Shown here piece by piece: positions 25,866 through 34,769 of a stretch of 37,335 nucleotides of DNA. The notes beneath the pieces were generated by a model. The model did not search any database, had not been told where the DNA came from, and worked only from the letters and a program-made list of their open reading frames with translations. How positions within the stretch are numbered: the first letter of the stretch is position 1; each line of letters begins with the position of its first letter. This DNA comes from Nannocystis pusilla (GTDB lineage: Bacteria; Myxococcota_A; Polyangia; Nannocystales; Nannocystaceae): positions 1 through 37,335 of the forward strand of contig NZ_JAIRAU010000010.1 in NCBI RefSeq assembly GCF_020073745.1, given 5' to 3'. Position numbers and translations under genes: made by a program.

Positions 25866-26786
25866 ATGACGCGCATTCTCCCTCTCTCGATCTCGCTCCT
25901 GGCATTGCCGGCCTGCGGCGACGACGGCGACGACTCGGCCTCCGCCGGCGCGACCGACGGCACCAGCACGAGCACTTCGAGCACGACCTCCGACACGCCG
26001 ACCACCGGCACCTCGGCCACCTCGACCACCACGAGCGGCAGCGACAGCGACAGCGCGACCGCAGAACCGACCACCGGCACCACCACGACGACGGGCACCA
26101 CCACCGGCACCACCGCTGTCGATCCGACCACCTCGACCACGACCGGCACCACCACCTCGGACACCACGACGGCCGACACCAGCAGCACCACCGCGCCGGT
26201 GGACCCCTGCGACCCCGACCCGTGCGTCGCCCCGCAGCACTGCGAGGACGGCGCCTGCATCGATCCGGGGCGGCCTGGCGAGGGCCAGGTGATCGTCGTC
26301 GAGATGATGATCGATCCGCAGCTGACCGACTTCGACGCCGAGTGGTTCGAGCTGAAGAACATCACCGACGAGTACTTCGACCTCGACGGCTGCGTGCTCG
26401 CCGACCTGGGCGTCAACGACGACGATCACCTCGTCGACGCCGGCGGTCCGCTGGTGATCGCGCCCGGCGGGCGGATCGTGATGGCCAAGACCGCCGACGC
26501 CGCGCAGAACGGCGGCATCGACGATGTCGCCTACGCCTTCGCCCAGCAGTTCTCGCTGACCAACACCGGCGACGCCTTCATCCTCCGCTGCGACGACGTC
26601 GACGTCGACGTCGTCGAGTTCGAGCCGATGACCTGGCCGTTCGCCGTCGGCGTCGGCATCCAGCTCGACCCCGGGCAAGAGGACGCGCTCGCCAACGACG
26701 AGCCCGCGGCCTGGTGCGCCGCGGCCGGCGAGTACTTCCCGATGCACACCGGCACGCCCGGCGCCGACAACCCGCCCTGCCGCTGA
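25866..26786 (+). CDS. Thr/Ser-rich lipoprotein with lamin-tail (LTD) domain
   Basis: 306 aa. Signal peptide with lipobox LPAC (ends near residue 17), then about 90 residues almost wholly Thr, Ser, Gly and Asp, a flexible and probably surface-exposed or glycosylated stalk. A Cys-rich EGF-like knot follows (DPCDPDPCVAPQHCEDGAC), then a domain starting VIVVEMMIDPQLTDFDAEWF and continuing EL.NITDE..DLDGCVL, which matches the lamin tail domain found in many bacterial secreted proteins. LTD is a beta-sandwich that usually acts as an adhesion or binding module. It has its own promoter and is convergent, with 7 nt between, with the UPF0158 gene. Confidence 0.85.
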   Translation: MTRILPLSISLLALPACGDDGDDSASAGATDGTSTSTSSTTSDTPTTGTSATSTTTSGSDSDSATAEPTTGTTTTTGTTTGTTAVDPTTSTTTGTTTSDTTTADTSSTTAPVDPCDPDPCVAPQHCEDGACIDPGRPGEGQVIVVEMMIDPQLTDFDAEWFELKNITDEYFDLDGCVLADLGVNDDDHLVDAGGPLVIAPGGRIVMAKTADAAQNGGIDDVAYAFAQQFSLTNTGDAFILRCDDVDVDVVEFEPMTWPFAVGVGIQLDPGQEDALANDEPAAWCAAAGEYFPMHTGTPGADNPPCR

Positions 26787-26793
26787 CTCCTGC

Positions 26794-27288
26794 TCACGCC
26801 GGGCCGTCTCGCTCCTCCCTCGCGCCGTCGTCCGGGCTGCGCGACCACGGCGGCGGCGTGCCGACCGGCAGGTCGCGCTCCGCGAACCATTGCTCGATCT
26901 CTCGCCGGAGCGCGCTGTTGTGATAGACGAACCACCGCTCGCGCACGGACGGCGCCGCCAGCAGCGCGTCCTTGAAGCGACGGAACACCCGGCTGCCCGT
27001 CAGCGCGCGCAGCAGCCGCTCGCGCAGGCGCTGGTCGGCGACCTCCTCGAGCGCGAAGCGCTCCATCCAGCGGTACCGCTCGCGCGAGGCGACGTGCTCG
27101 ATCTCGATGTAGCGCTGCGGGTCGGCGTCGATCCGCTCGCGCTCGCCCGGGTCGTCCTCGAACGGACCGGTCATGCATACCTCACCGGTGACCGTATCGT
27201 AGTAGGAGCGCAATTCCGGGTCCGCACATTCGAACGCGGCCTCGAGGAGGTTCCAGTCGGGCGTGGGGGCGTCGGCGGCGAGGCGCAT
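26794..27288 (-). CDS. UPF0158 family protein
   Basis: 164 aa. The N-terminus (WNLLEAAFECADPELRSYYD then TGEV) and the middle (RYIEIEHVASRERYRWMERF) follow the UPF0158 pattern: an aromatic/acidic helical protein of unknown function found in many bacteria. Cytoplasmic, no signal. TACGGT stands only 2 nt before the annotated ATG, so the true start could lie slightly downstream. A conserved family with no assigned role. Confidence 0.75.
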   Translation of the reverse strand: MRLAADAPTPDWNLLEAAFECADPELRSYYDTVTGEVCMTGPFEDDPGERERIDADPQRYIEIEHVASRERYRWMERFALEEVADQRLRERLLRALTGSRVFRRFKDALLAAPSVRERWFVYHNSALRREIEQWFAERDLPVGTPPPWSRSPDDGAREERDGPA

Positions 27289-27380
27289 GGACCGTAGCGT
27301 CGCGCGAAACCGCGCCGACAGTCAAGGGATTTGCGCGAACCCGCGCGCATTCTGCGCGAGTTCGCCCGCAGGTGCGCGAT

Positions 27381-29021
27381 TCAGGGCTCCTTGGCCGGCC
27401 GGACCAGCACCCGCGTCGGCCCGCTCTCGGTTTTGCGCAGGACGTGCAGACCGGGCCCCGGCTGCGGGGCCGGGGCACCATTCGCGCCGCCGGCGTCGAC
27501 GGGGCACAGCCACGGGAGATTGTTCATATCCATCGTCGGCTCGACCGCGAGGTCGGCGAATGCGACCTGCGGATCGTTCGCGGTCGCCTTGCCGCCGGCC
27601 AGCGACAGCGCGGCGGTCGGCACGGTCACGGCGATGACGTAGCCATCGGCCAGCGCGCACGGCGTGGCGACCCCCGCGAGCACCGTCTGATCATGGACCG
27701 AGATCGACACCTGCGACGGGGTGGCCAGCGCCGCCGAGAAGCGCAGCATCACCTGCGAGAGCGCGGGGTCCTGGGCCAGGTAGTAGAAGCCGGCGACGCC
27801 GAACGAGCCGGCGATCCACTCGAAGCTGACCGCGATCCGCGTGTACGCGGGGTCCTGCATGCGCGCCAGCATCGGCTCGATCTGCGCGCCGACTGCCTCG
27901 TTGCGGGCTGCCACCGCCATCTGCGCCGCGGCCTGCACGGCGGGGTCGTCGGCCTGGGCCGCCGGGGCCACCTGCGCCAGCAATTGATCGGCCGGCGCCT
28001 TCCCGTTCTCGACCGCGAGCTCCCAGCCGGCGACCTTCTCGCGGCGCAGCAGCAGACCGGCGAGCACGCCGAGCTCGTAGGGCTCGAGGCCGGCGTCGAA
28101 GAAGGACCCGGCGCTGAGGAACTGGCTGCCCGGGACGTGCGAGATCGCCAGCTTCAACACCTCCTCGTCCGACGCCTCGCAGCCGAGCTCCGCGATCGCG
28201 CTCATCATCAGGCTGACGTACTCGGCCGAGCCCTCGGTGCAATCATAGCTGCGGATCGCCTTCATCTCGGCGGCGTATTCGCTCTGCAGGCGCGAGTGCC
28301 AGTAGGCCGCCGCGGCCAGGCCCTGGCCCTCGCCCTGGACCTCCGCGAGCAGCGCCCGCTTCAGCTGCGCGCGCAGGTAGCGGGGCTCCCACGGCTCCGG
28401 ATAGGCCGCCGAGCGGCTGCCCTCGCCGTCGTTCCAGTCGTCCTGGTCGCTGAGGAAGTGGAAGCCCTCGTGGAACGCCAGCGCGATCGCGTAATCGGGC
28501 CACAGCGCCCCGCCGTTTGCCAGGATCCCCTCGTTGTTCTTCTGCGTGTCGTCGAGCGAGATCCCCAGGGTCTTGACCCCGTCGAGCATGCCGACGTTGA
28601 AGTACGCCCCCCACTCCGCCGATAACGCGCTCAGCGGGGTCTCCTTCACCGCCGGCGCCCCGCCGGCGCCGCTCTGGTCGTTCCACAACCACCCGCGGTC
28701 CTCCGCCACCGACGCGAGCAGCACCTGCCGCTCGCGGTAATTGGTCGCCACGTCCGGCCACGAGCGCTCGGGGCACTCGTACATCGCCGTATCGAGCGCG
28801 GCGATGATCCGCTCGATGCGGGTCAATGGCGCCTCGGCCGCGGCGCCCCCGGTCGTGCCCTCCTCGGGGACCGGCGTATCGGCCTCGGAGGTGGCGTCGA
28901 TGACGATCCCCGGAATCGGCGAATCCGTGTCGGCGATCAAATGGGCGGAGTCACCCGGGCAGGCGGCGAGAGCCGCGCCGGCGACGATCACGACCCGTGC
29001 GGTGCGAGTGGACGAGCTCAT
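27381..29021 (-). CDS. HExxH lipoprotein, putative zinc metallopeptidase (paralogue A)
   Basis: 546 aa from ATG 29021. Lipoprotein signal with lipobox ALAAC (C21), an acidic linker, then a conserved domain from about residue 66 (PLTRIERIIAALDTAMYECP). H184-E185-G-F-H188 lies in LAFHEGFHFLSDQDDW, and a conserved E263/E267 follows in DCTEGSAEYVSLMMS about 75 residues later, the arrangement of a gluzincin (HExxH plus distal Glu). The C-terminus ends in a beta-rich module with LPWLCPVDAGGANGAPAPQP. It is closely related to the gene at 31776-33449, and the two flank the heparinase-like gene in opposite orientations. I do not recognise a named family; the peptidase role is inferred from the motif. 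Confidence 0.78.
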   Translation of the reverse strand: MSSSTRTARVVIVAGAALAACPGDSAHLIADTDSPIPGIVIDATSEADTPVPEEGTTGGAAAEAPLTRIERIIAALDTAMYECPERSWPDVATNYRERQVLLASVAEDRGWLWNDQSGAGGAPAVKETPLSALSAEWGAYFNVGMLDGVKTLGISLDDTQKNNEGILANGGALWPDYAIALAFHEGFHFLSDQDDWNDGEGSRSAAYPEPWEPRYLRAQLKRALLAEVQGEGQGLAAAAYWHSRLQSEYAAEMKAIRSYDCTEGSAEYVSLMMSAIAELGCEASDEEVLKLAISHVPGSQFLSAGSFFDAGLEPYELGVLAGLLLRREKVAGWELAVENGKAPADQLLAQVAPAAQADDPAVQAAAQMAVAARNEAVGAQIEPMLARMQDPAYTRIAVSFEWIAGSFGVAGFYYLAQDPALSQVMLRFSAALATPSQVSISVHDQTVLAGVATPCALADGYVIAVTVPTAALSLAGGKATANDPQVAFADLAVEPTMDMNNLPWLCPVDAGGANGAPAPQPGPGLHVLRKTESGPTRVLVRPAKEP

Positions 29022-29451
29022 ATAAAGAATCGTCACACCGCTCGATCGCTCCGTCCACCCGCCGCCGCTCCGCCGCCGCGGTCGATGTCGGATCCACCAC
29101 AGAAGATCTCCGCGCCGGCGCGTCGAGGAGGCGAGCGAGCGCCGGTCAGCGCCCCGCGCCGGCCCGCATTCGCCGTTGGGACGGACAATCGCGAATGCTC
29201 GCACTGGCGGACCGCGGCGCCGGAGCCGACGCGGCCGCGGTGCTCGAACGCCGCGCACTGCCGGCGCACCTCGTGCGCGGACGCCGGCCCGCTTCTGCCG
29301 CTCGCTCGCCCGCGGGCGTCGGGGACGCCCATCGCCGGCGACGTACCTCTCCTGCGATCGCGCGGGCGCGAACATGAGGTCTCGGGCCCACTCGTCAATC
29401 GCGCCGATTCGCGCCTGGGCAGCGGCCAGCGGCCTCGAGTATCGTCGGCGC
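29022..29451. other. Gene-free divergent interval
   Basis: 430 nt between the paralogue A gene (minus) and the heparinase-like gene (plus). Open frames here are Arg/Ala-rich noise. The only element I can support is the -10 hexamer at 29440-29445; no 14-bp repeat is present. Confidence 0.5.
29440..29445 (+). promoter_or_regulatory. -10 element of the heparinase-like gene
   Basis: TATCGT followed by exactly 6 nt (CGGCGC) and ATG 29452, so the A of ATG would be the transcript's first base. No Shine-Dalgarno is present. Confidence 0.45.
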
Positions 29452-31593
29452 ATGCGCTTGACCAACATATCGGCGATGCTGGCGATGGGCCTCGGTCTGC
29501 AGGCGGCCTGCGGCGGCGACGGGAGCACCACCACCGACGCGACCACCGCCGCGCCCACGAGCGACGGGCCCACCACCGATTCGCCGGGCACCGGCACCAC
29601 CGGCGGCGCGACCTCCGACGAGCCGACGATCGGCGACCCGACCACCACTGCGCCGACGACCGCCGGTCCGACCACCACCGAGGGCACCACCACCACCGGC
29701 GGCGAGGTCTCGCCGACGCACCCGCGGATCGCCCTCGCCGACGACGACACGCGCGCGCGCCTGGTCACCGCGCTCGACGCGAACACCCCCGCGGCCGCGC
29801 GCTTCGTCGAGATCGTCGACTCGGAGATGGCCGGCAGCGAGCACTACGAGTTTCAGCCGTGGTTCGCCGCCCTGCTCGGGCAGCTCACCGGCGAGGCCGA
29901 GTATTGCACGTTCGCCGTCGCCGGCACCGACGCCGCCCTGGCCGCCGAGGAGGCGCTTATCGCCATGGGCGAGCGGGCCGAGGTCGCCGCCGACAGCTAC
30001 CTCTACGTCGGCGACCGGATCGGCAACCTCGCGCTCGTCTACGACTGGTGCCATGATTCGCTCGACGACAGCCAGCGCCAGCGCTGGCTCGACTACGCCA
30101 ACCAGGCGGTGTGGAACGTCTGGCACCCGCAGGAGGCCAGCTGGGGCGGCAACCTGTTCGAGTGGAGCGGATGGTCGATCGACAACCCGTCGAACAACTA
30201 CTATTATTCGTTCCTGCAGGCCACCCTGTACCTCGGGCTCGCCGCCTACGACGAGCACCCCGACGCCGCCGGATGGGTCGACATGTTCCGCGACACCAAG
30301 ATCGCCGGCCAGCTCGTGCCCACGTTCGAGGCCGACCTCGCCGGCGGCGGCTCGCGCGAGGGCACCGGCTACGGCGTGGCGATGGCGCGGCTGTTCCGCC
30401 TCTACGACTTCTGGGAGACCTCGACCGGCGAATCGATCAAGGACCTCACCGGCCACACGCGCGCCTCGCTGCTGCACATGCTGCACACCGTGGTCCCCAC
30501 CCGCGACCGAATCGCCCCCGTCGGCGACCACGCGCGCGACTCGACCGCCGCCCTGTTCGACTACCACCGCGATTACGTGCAGCTGCTCGCGCACATGTAC
30601 CGCGACGACCCGGTCGCGCCGACGGCCCGCTGGTGGCTGGCGAATTGCTCGGTGCCCGAGATGAGCCAGCACTTCATGGCCGTGTGGGACTTCTGGTACG
30701 ACGTGAGCGACCATCCGGCCGCCGCCGGCTCCGAGCTGCACACCGCCTACCACGCTCCCGGCACCGGCCAGATCTACGCCCGCTCGAGCTGGGACCCCGA
30801 CGCCACGTGGGTCCACCTCGCGACCGGGCCCTACACCGAATCGCACGCGCACCGCGACAAGGGCTCGCTGCTGTTCTACCGCGGCGAGTGGCTGGCCTAC
30901 GATCAGAACATCCTGTCGCACTCGGGGATCCGCCAGGAAGAGGAGCTGCACAACCTGGTCCGGATCGTCGCCGGCGGGGAGACGGTGACGCAGCGCGAGG
31001 GCGCCGCCCCGGCCGAGTTGCTGGCCCTCGCGGAGGGCGACGGCTGGACCTACGCCGCCGTCGACGTCACCCCGATCTACGACGGCCACGCCGCCGTCGG
31101 CCGGGTCGAGCGCGAGCTCGTGTTCCTCCACCCCGACGTCCTCGTGGTCTTCGACCGCGTCGACACCAGCGGCGGCGCCGAGCGGGTGTGGCAGCTCAAC
31201 ACCCCGATCCAGCCGGCCCTGGCCGGCGACGTCGCCACCCTCGCCGGCGACGCCGCCACTCTGGTGATTCGCCGGATCGCCCCCGACGACGCCGAATCAT
31301 CGGTGTTCGACTGGACCGCCGACGACGACATGAGCGGCGGCTTCCGCATCGACACCGCCCACGTCAGCCCCGACGGCGCCTCGCGCTTCCTCCACGTCCT
31401 GTCGACCGACGGGGCCGTGACGGCCGCCACCCCCAGCCACGCCGGCTCGCAGCTCGGGGTCGAGCTCACGCTGAACGGCGGAGACGCGCGCGTCCGCTTC
31501 GACGCCGACGGCCCCGGCGGCGAGCTCGTGCTCGATGGTGCGACCATTCCGCTGGTGCCCGGGGTGTCGCCATTGCCGGAGCTGGCCGACTGA
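29452..31593 (+). CDS. Heparinase II/III-like polysaccharide lyase lipoprotein
   Basis: 713 aa. Signal peptide with lipobox QAAC, then a Thr-rich stalk to about residue 85. An alpha-toroid region follows (DRIGNLALVYDWCHD, NPSNNYYYSFLQATLYLGLA, GGGSREGTGYGVAMARLF) and then the beta-sheet half with the hallmark TESHAHRDKGSLLFYRGEWL and NLVRIVAGG, as in heparinase II/III and alginate-lyase-like enzymes. Asn/Tyr/His residues for beta-elimination are present in these segments. It probably cleaves acidic polysaccharide at the cell surface. It is flanked on both sides by the HExxH lipoproteins, suggesting joint breakdown of proteoglycan-like material; this is inference. Confidence 0.85.
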   Translation: MRLTNISAMLAMGLGLQAACGGDGSTTTDATTAAPTSDGPTTDSPGTGTTGGATSDEPTIGDPTTTAPTTAGPTTTEGTTTTGGEVSPTHPRIALADDDTRARLVTALDANTPAAARFVEIVDSEMAGSEHYEFQPWFAALLGQLTGEAEYCTFAVAGTDAALAAEEALIAMGERAEVAADSYLYVGDRIGNLALVYDWCHDSLDDSQRQRWLDYANQAVWNVWHPQEASWGGNLFEWSGWSIDNPSNNYYYSFLQATLYLGLAAYDEHPDAAGWVDMFRDTKIAGQLVPTFEADLAGGGSREGTGYGVAMARLFRLYDFWETSTGESIKDLTGHTRASLLHMLHTVVPTRDRIAPVGDHARDSTAALFDYHRDYVQLLAHMYRDDPVAPTARWWLANCSVPEMSQHFMAVWDFWYDVSDHPAAAGSELHTAYHAPGTGQIYARSSWDPDATWVHLATGPYTESHAHRDKGSLLFYRGEWLAYDQNILSHSGIRQEEELHNLVRIVAGGETVTQREGAAPAELLALAEGDGWTYAAVDVTPIYDGHAAVGRVERELVFLHPDVLVVFDRVDTSGGAERVWQLNTPIQPALAGDVATLAGDAATLVIRRIAPDDAESSVFDWTADDDMSGGFRIDTAHVSPDGASRFLHVLSTDGAVTAATPSHAGSQLGVELTLNGGDARVRFDADGPGGELVLDGATIPLVPGVSPLPELAD

Positions 31594-31775
31594 ACGCTCC
31601 GTCGCGGCGGCCCCTCGGCCGAGCGTCGACGCGCAAGGCCGACCGGGTACTCGGGGCCGCCACGACGCCGCGCTGGTGCCTCGGCGCCGCGGGGCCGCGA
31701 AACGCAGTTCACGGTTCGCGCGTCCGTTCGCGGTCGCTGGACAGACTGCTCGCGGGATGTGACCCTCCGACGGTC

Positions 31776-33449
31776 ATGCCCATCTCGTTACGACCCTTGA
31801 TCATCCTCGTCGGGGCGCTCGCCGCCTGCAACAACAACTCCAGCGAATCGACCGAGAGCCCGACCGGTTCGACCACGACGAGCAGCACTGGCACGACCGA
31901 CGATACCACCACCGAAGCGCCGACCACCGGCGAGACCACCGCCCCGACCACGACGACCGACGGCGACACCACCACCGGCGGCGAGCCGCTGACCCGCGTC
32001 GAGCAGATCATCGCCGCGCTCGACGTGGCGATGTATGAGTGCCCCGAGCGGATCTGGCCCGACGTCGAGGCCAACTATCGCTCGCGCCAGGTGCTGCTGG
32101 CCTCGGAGGCGGAGAACCGCGCGTGGGTGTGGAATTATCAGCAGGGCGACGGAGAGCCGCCGAGAGTCACCGAGGGGCCGCTCGACGCCCTGCCGCCGGA
32201 GTGGACCTCCTTCTTCAACATCAACCAGCTCGGCGGGGTGCTGACCCTCGGGATCTCGCTCGACGCGACGCAGGAGACCAATGACTCCATCATGATGAGC
32301 GGCGGCGTGGTCTGGCCCGACTTCGCCACCTCGTTGAGCTTCCACGAGGGGTTCCACTTCCTCAGCGATCAGAACGACTGGAACGTCGGCAACGGCAGCC
32401 GCTCGGCCCCCTACCCCGAGCCGTGGGAGCCCCGCTACCTGCGCGCGCAGCTGATGCGATCGCTGCTCGCCGACGTGAACGGCGAGGACAGCCTGGCCGC
32501 CGCCGCCCACTGGCGCGAGCGCCTGCACACCGAGCACGCCGACGAGATGGAGCTGAGCCGCCGCTACGATTGCACCGAGGGCTCGGCGGAGTACGTCAGC
32601 CTGATGATGAGCGCCCTCGCCGAGCTCGGCTGCGACGCCGCCGACGACGAGCTGCTCGCGCTCGCCATCTCTCACCTCCCCGACGGCGTGTTCCTCGGCG
32701 GCGAGACCTTCGACAGCGGCCGTGAATTCTACGACCTCGGCGTGCTCGCCGGCCTGCTCCTCCGCCGCGACGCAGTCCCTGCTTGGGAGCTCAAGGTCGA
32801 GGACGGCGACGCGCCCGCCGATCAGCTGCTCGCCGACGTCGTCCCCGCCGCCCAGCCCGACGACCCGGCCCTGCAGGCCGACGCGCAGGCCGCCGTCGAT
32901 GCCCGCAACGCGGTCGTCGGCGCCGAGATCGAGCCGATGCTGGAGGCGATGCAAGATCCCGAGTTCACGCGCATCGTCGTCAGCATGGGCTGGATCCTCG
33001 GCTCGTTCCGCCTCGGAGGATTTTATTACCTCGCCGAGGATCCGAACCTCACGGACGTCTTCCTGACCTTCTCCGCGAGCATGGGGCCGCCCTCGGGCGT
33101 GCCGATTGAGATCGACCAGCTCACCGTGATCGCCGGGATCACCACTCCTTGCGCGCTCGCCAGCGGCAACACCGTCGTCCTGACCGTCCCCACCGCCGAC
33201 ATCGCCCTCGCCGGCAATCTCGCCACCGCCACCCACCCGAAGGTCCAGTTCACCGACCTCGAGGTCGAGCCGACGATGGACGTCGACAACCTGCCCTGGC
33301 TGTGCCCCACCGACGCCGGCGGCGCCAACGGAGCGCCCGCCCCGCAGCCGGAGCTCGAGCTGCACACCCTCCGCGCCCCCGGCACCGAAAAGAAGGTCGT
33401 CGTGCGGCCCCGCCCCGACTCGCGGGCCTCCGGGCATTCGCCGGAGTGA
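31776..33449 (+). CDS. HExxH lipoprotein, putative zinc metallopeptidase (paralogue B)
   Basis: 557 aa from ATG 31776. Lipobox ALAAC with C18, a Thr/Ser-rich stalk to residue 68, then PLTRVEQIIAALDVAMYECP as in paralogue A. The motif H190-E191-G-F-H194 is in LSFHEGFHFLSDQNDW, and E268/E272 in DCTEGSAEYVSLMMSAL. Conserved surroundings GSRSAPYPEPWEPRYLRAQL and the C-terminal LPWLCPTDAGGANGAPAPQP are nearly identical to paralogue A, while the stalk differs. The distal Glu spacing suggests a gluzincin-type zinc site. It lies 182 nt after the heparinase-like gene on the same strand and could be co-transcribed with it. Unassigned family; peptidase activity is predicted, not shown. Confidence 0.8.
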   Translation: MPISLRPLIILVGALAACNNNSSESTESPTGSTTTSSTGTTDDTTTEAPTTGETTAPTTTTDGDTTTGGEPLTRVEQIIAALDVAMYECPERIWPDVEANYRSRQVLLASEAENRAWVWNYQQGDGEPPRVTEGPLDALPPEWTSFFNINQLGGVLTLGISLDATQETNDSIMMSGGVVWPDFATSLSFHEGFHFLSDQNDWNVGNGSRSAPYPEPWEPRYLRAQLMRSLLADVNGEDSLAAAAHWRERLHTEHADEMELSRRYDCTEGSAEYVSLMMSALAELGCDAADDELLALAISHLPDGVFLGGETFDSGREFYDLGVLAGLLLRRDAVPAWELKVEDGDAPADQLLADVVPAAQPDDPALQADAQAAVDARNAVVGAEIEPMLEAMQDPEFTRIVVSMGWILGSFRLGGFYYLAEDPNLTDVFLTFSASMGPPSGVPIEIDQLTVIAGITTPCALASGNTVVLTVPTADIALAGNLATATHPKVQFTDLEVEPTMDVDNLPWLCPTDAGGANGAPAPQPELELHTLRAPGTEKKVVVRPRPDSRASGHSPE

Positions 33450-33481
33450 GCCGGGCTGCCCTCGCCGAGCCGGGGGCATCA

Positions 33482-33495
33482 CATGTCCGAAGAGA
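33482..33495. repeat. Single 14-bp unit
   Basis: CATGTCCGAAGAGA followed in phase by CAGCCTGG. It lies 33 nt after the stop of paralogue B. A single unit, so the family assignment rests on sequence and position. Confidence 0.45.
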
Positions 33496-33612
33496 CAGCC
33501 TGGGCGCCGCCCTCGACCTCCGCGAGAAGGACGAGGCGGCGGCCTCGCCTGCGGAGCCCTGCGCCGCGCCGTCGCGGCCGGGCGCGGCCCCGGGCCGCGC
33601 GGCTGCACCACC

Positions 33613-34716
33613 ATGCCCGCGCGCCGGGACACGCCGACGTGCGCGCCGCGGACGGTGTGGCGGTGCCCACATTCGTGCGACGCTCCAGGTTGCGACTCCG
33701 GCGGACGCCTACACCCTCCGAGGATTCAGGAGGTTTTCTTATGCCGGTGGCGAGGCGAGACCACGCTCGATCTGCTGCGGCGCGACGCGATCGTCGGCCT
33801 GCGCGGGACCTTCGCCGGCGAGCAGTTGGTCTCGGTCGGCATCACCTGCGCGCTGTGCCACTCGACGGTCGACGACTCGCTGACCGAGGGCATCGGTCGC
33901 CGCCTCGACGGCTGGCCCAACCGCGACCTCGACGTCGGCGCGATCGTGGCGATGGCGCCGACGCTCCAGCCCCTCGTCGACATCTTCGGGCTCGACGCCG
34001 GGAAGGTCCGCGAGGTGCTGCTGTCCTGGGGCCCCGGCAAGTACGACGCCGTGCTCTTGCTCGACGGCAAGGCCTTCCGCCCGGACGGGCGCTCGGCCGC
34101 GACGCTGCTCCCCGCGGCCTACGGCCTCGCCGGGCAGAACCTCCACACCTACAACGGCCGGGGCTCGGTGCCGTACTGGAACGCGTTCGTCGCCGCCACC
34201 CAGATGCACGGCCAGGGCACGTTCTACGACCCCCGCCTGGCCGACCCCGTCACGTTCCCCCTGGCCGCGAAGACCGGGTGGGACGACAAGCGCGACGCGG
34301 TCGACGAGATCACACCGAAGCTCGAGGCGCTGCATTACTATCAGCTGTCGATCCCGCCGCCGACCCCGCCCACGGGCTCGTACTCGGTCGCGGCGGCGGA
34401 GCGCGGCGCCGAGCTGTTCCGCGGCGTGGCCGGGTGCGCCACCTGCCACGTGCCGCCGCTGTTCTCGGAGCCCGGCTGGGCGATGCACACCGGCGCGGAG
34501 ATCGGGATCGACGAGTTCCAGGCGCTGCGCTCGCCCGACGAGCGCTACCGGACCGCCCCGCTGCGCGGCCTGTGGGCGCGCACGAAGGGCGGCTTCTACC
34601 ACGACGGCCGTTTCGCCGACCTCGGCGAGGTCGTCGACCACTACGAACCTGTCCTCGGGTTCACGTTGACGGCCGCCGAGCGCTCCGACCTGATCGAGTA
34701 CCTGAAGTCGATCTAG
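33613..34716 (+). CDS. Diheme cytochrome c-like protein with damaged N-terminus
   Basis: The open frame gives 367 aa with two heme c sites, C79-A-L-C82-H83 and C275-A-T-C278-H279, and conserved stretches (VGITCALCHSTVDDS, GIGRRLDGWPNRDLDVGAI, KAFRPDGRSAATLLP, GFYHDGRFADL) typical of a bacterial cytochrome c family. Conserved sequence begins only at about residue 49 (GETTLDLLRRDAI), with no signal peptide before it although heme c attachment needs export. A strong Shine-Dalgarno AGGAGG (33728-33733) 7 nt before ATG 33741 points to a start in a different frame. The 5' part has therefore probably been deleted or frameshifted, and the gene may be non-functional. Confidence 0.6.
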   Translation: MPARRDTPTCAPRTVWRCPHSCDAPGCDSGGRLHPPRIQEVFLCRWRGETTLDLLRRDAIVGLRGTFAGEQLVSVGITCALCHSTVDDSLTEGIGRRLDGWPNRDLDVGAIVAMAPTLQPLVDIFGLDAGKVREVLLSWGPGKYDAVLLLDGKAFRPDGRSAATLLPAAYGLAGQNLHTYNGRGSVPYWNAFVAATQMHGQGTFYDPRLADPVTFPLAAKTGWDDKRDAVDEITPKLEALHYYQLSIPPPTPPTGSYSVAAAERGAELFRGVAGCATCHVPPLFSEPGWAMHTGAEIGIDEFQALRSPDERYRTAPLRGLWARTKGGFYHDGRFADLGEVVDHYEPVLGFTLTAAERSDLIEYLKSI

Positions 34717-34757
34717 CGCCACGCGACTCGACCCGGTGCGACACAGGCCCAGTCTGA

Positions 34758-34763
34758 TAGAAT
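34758..34763 (+). promoter_or_regulatory. -10 element of the lipoprotein gene at 34770
   Basis: TAGAAT followed by exactly 6 nt (CGCCGT) and ATG 34770: the clearest leaderless arrangement in the window. No -35 consensus at the usual distance. Confidence 0.5.
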
Positions 34764-34769
34764 CGCCGT

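Noticed and set aside
29033..29398. 121-aa minus-strand frame in the interval before the lyase gene
   Set aside because: Arg/Gly/Ala-rich, no start signal and no motif; treated as noise.
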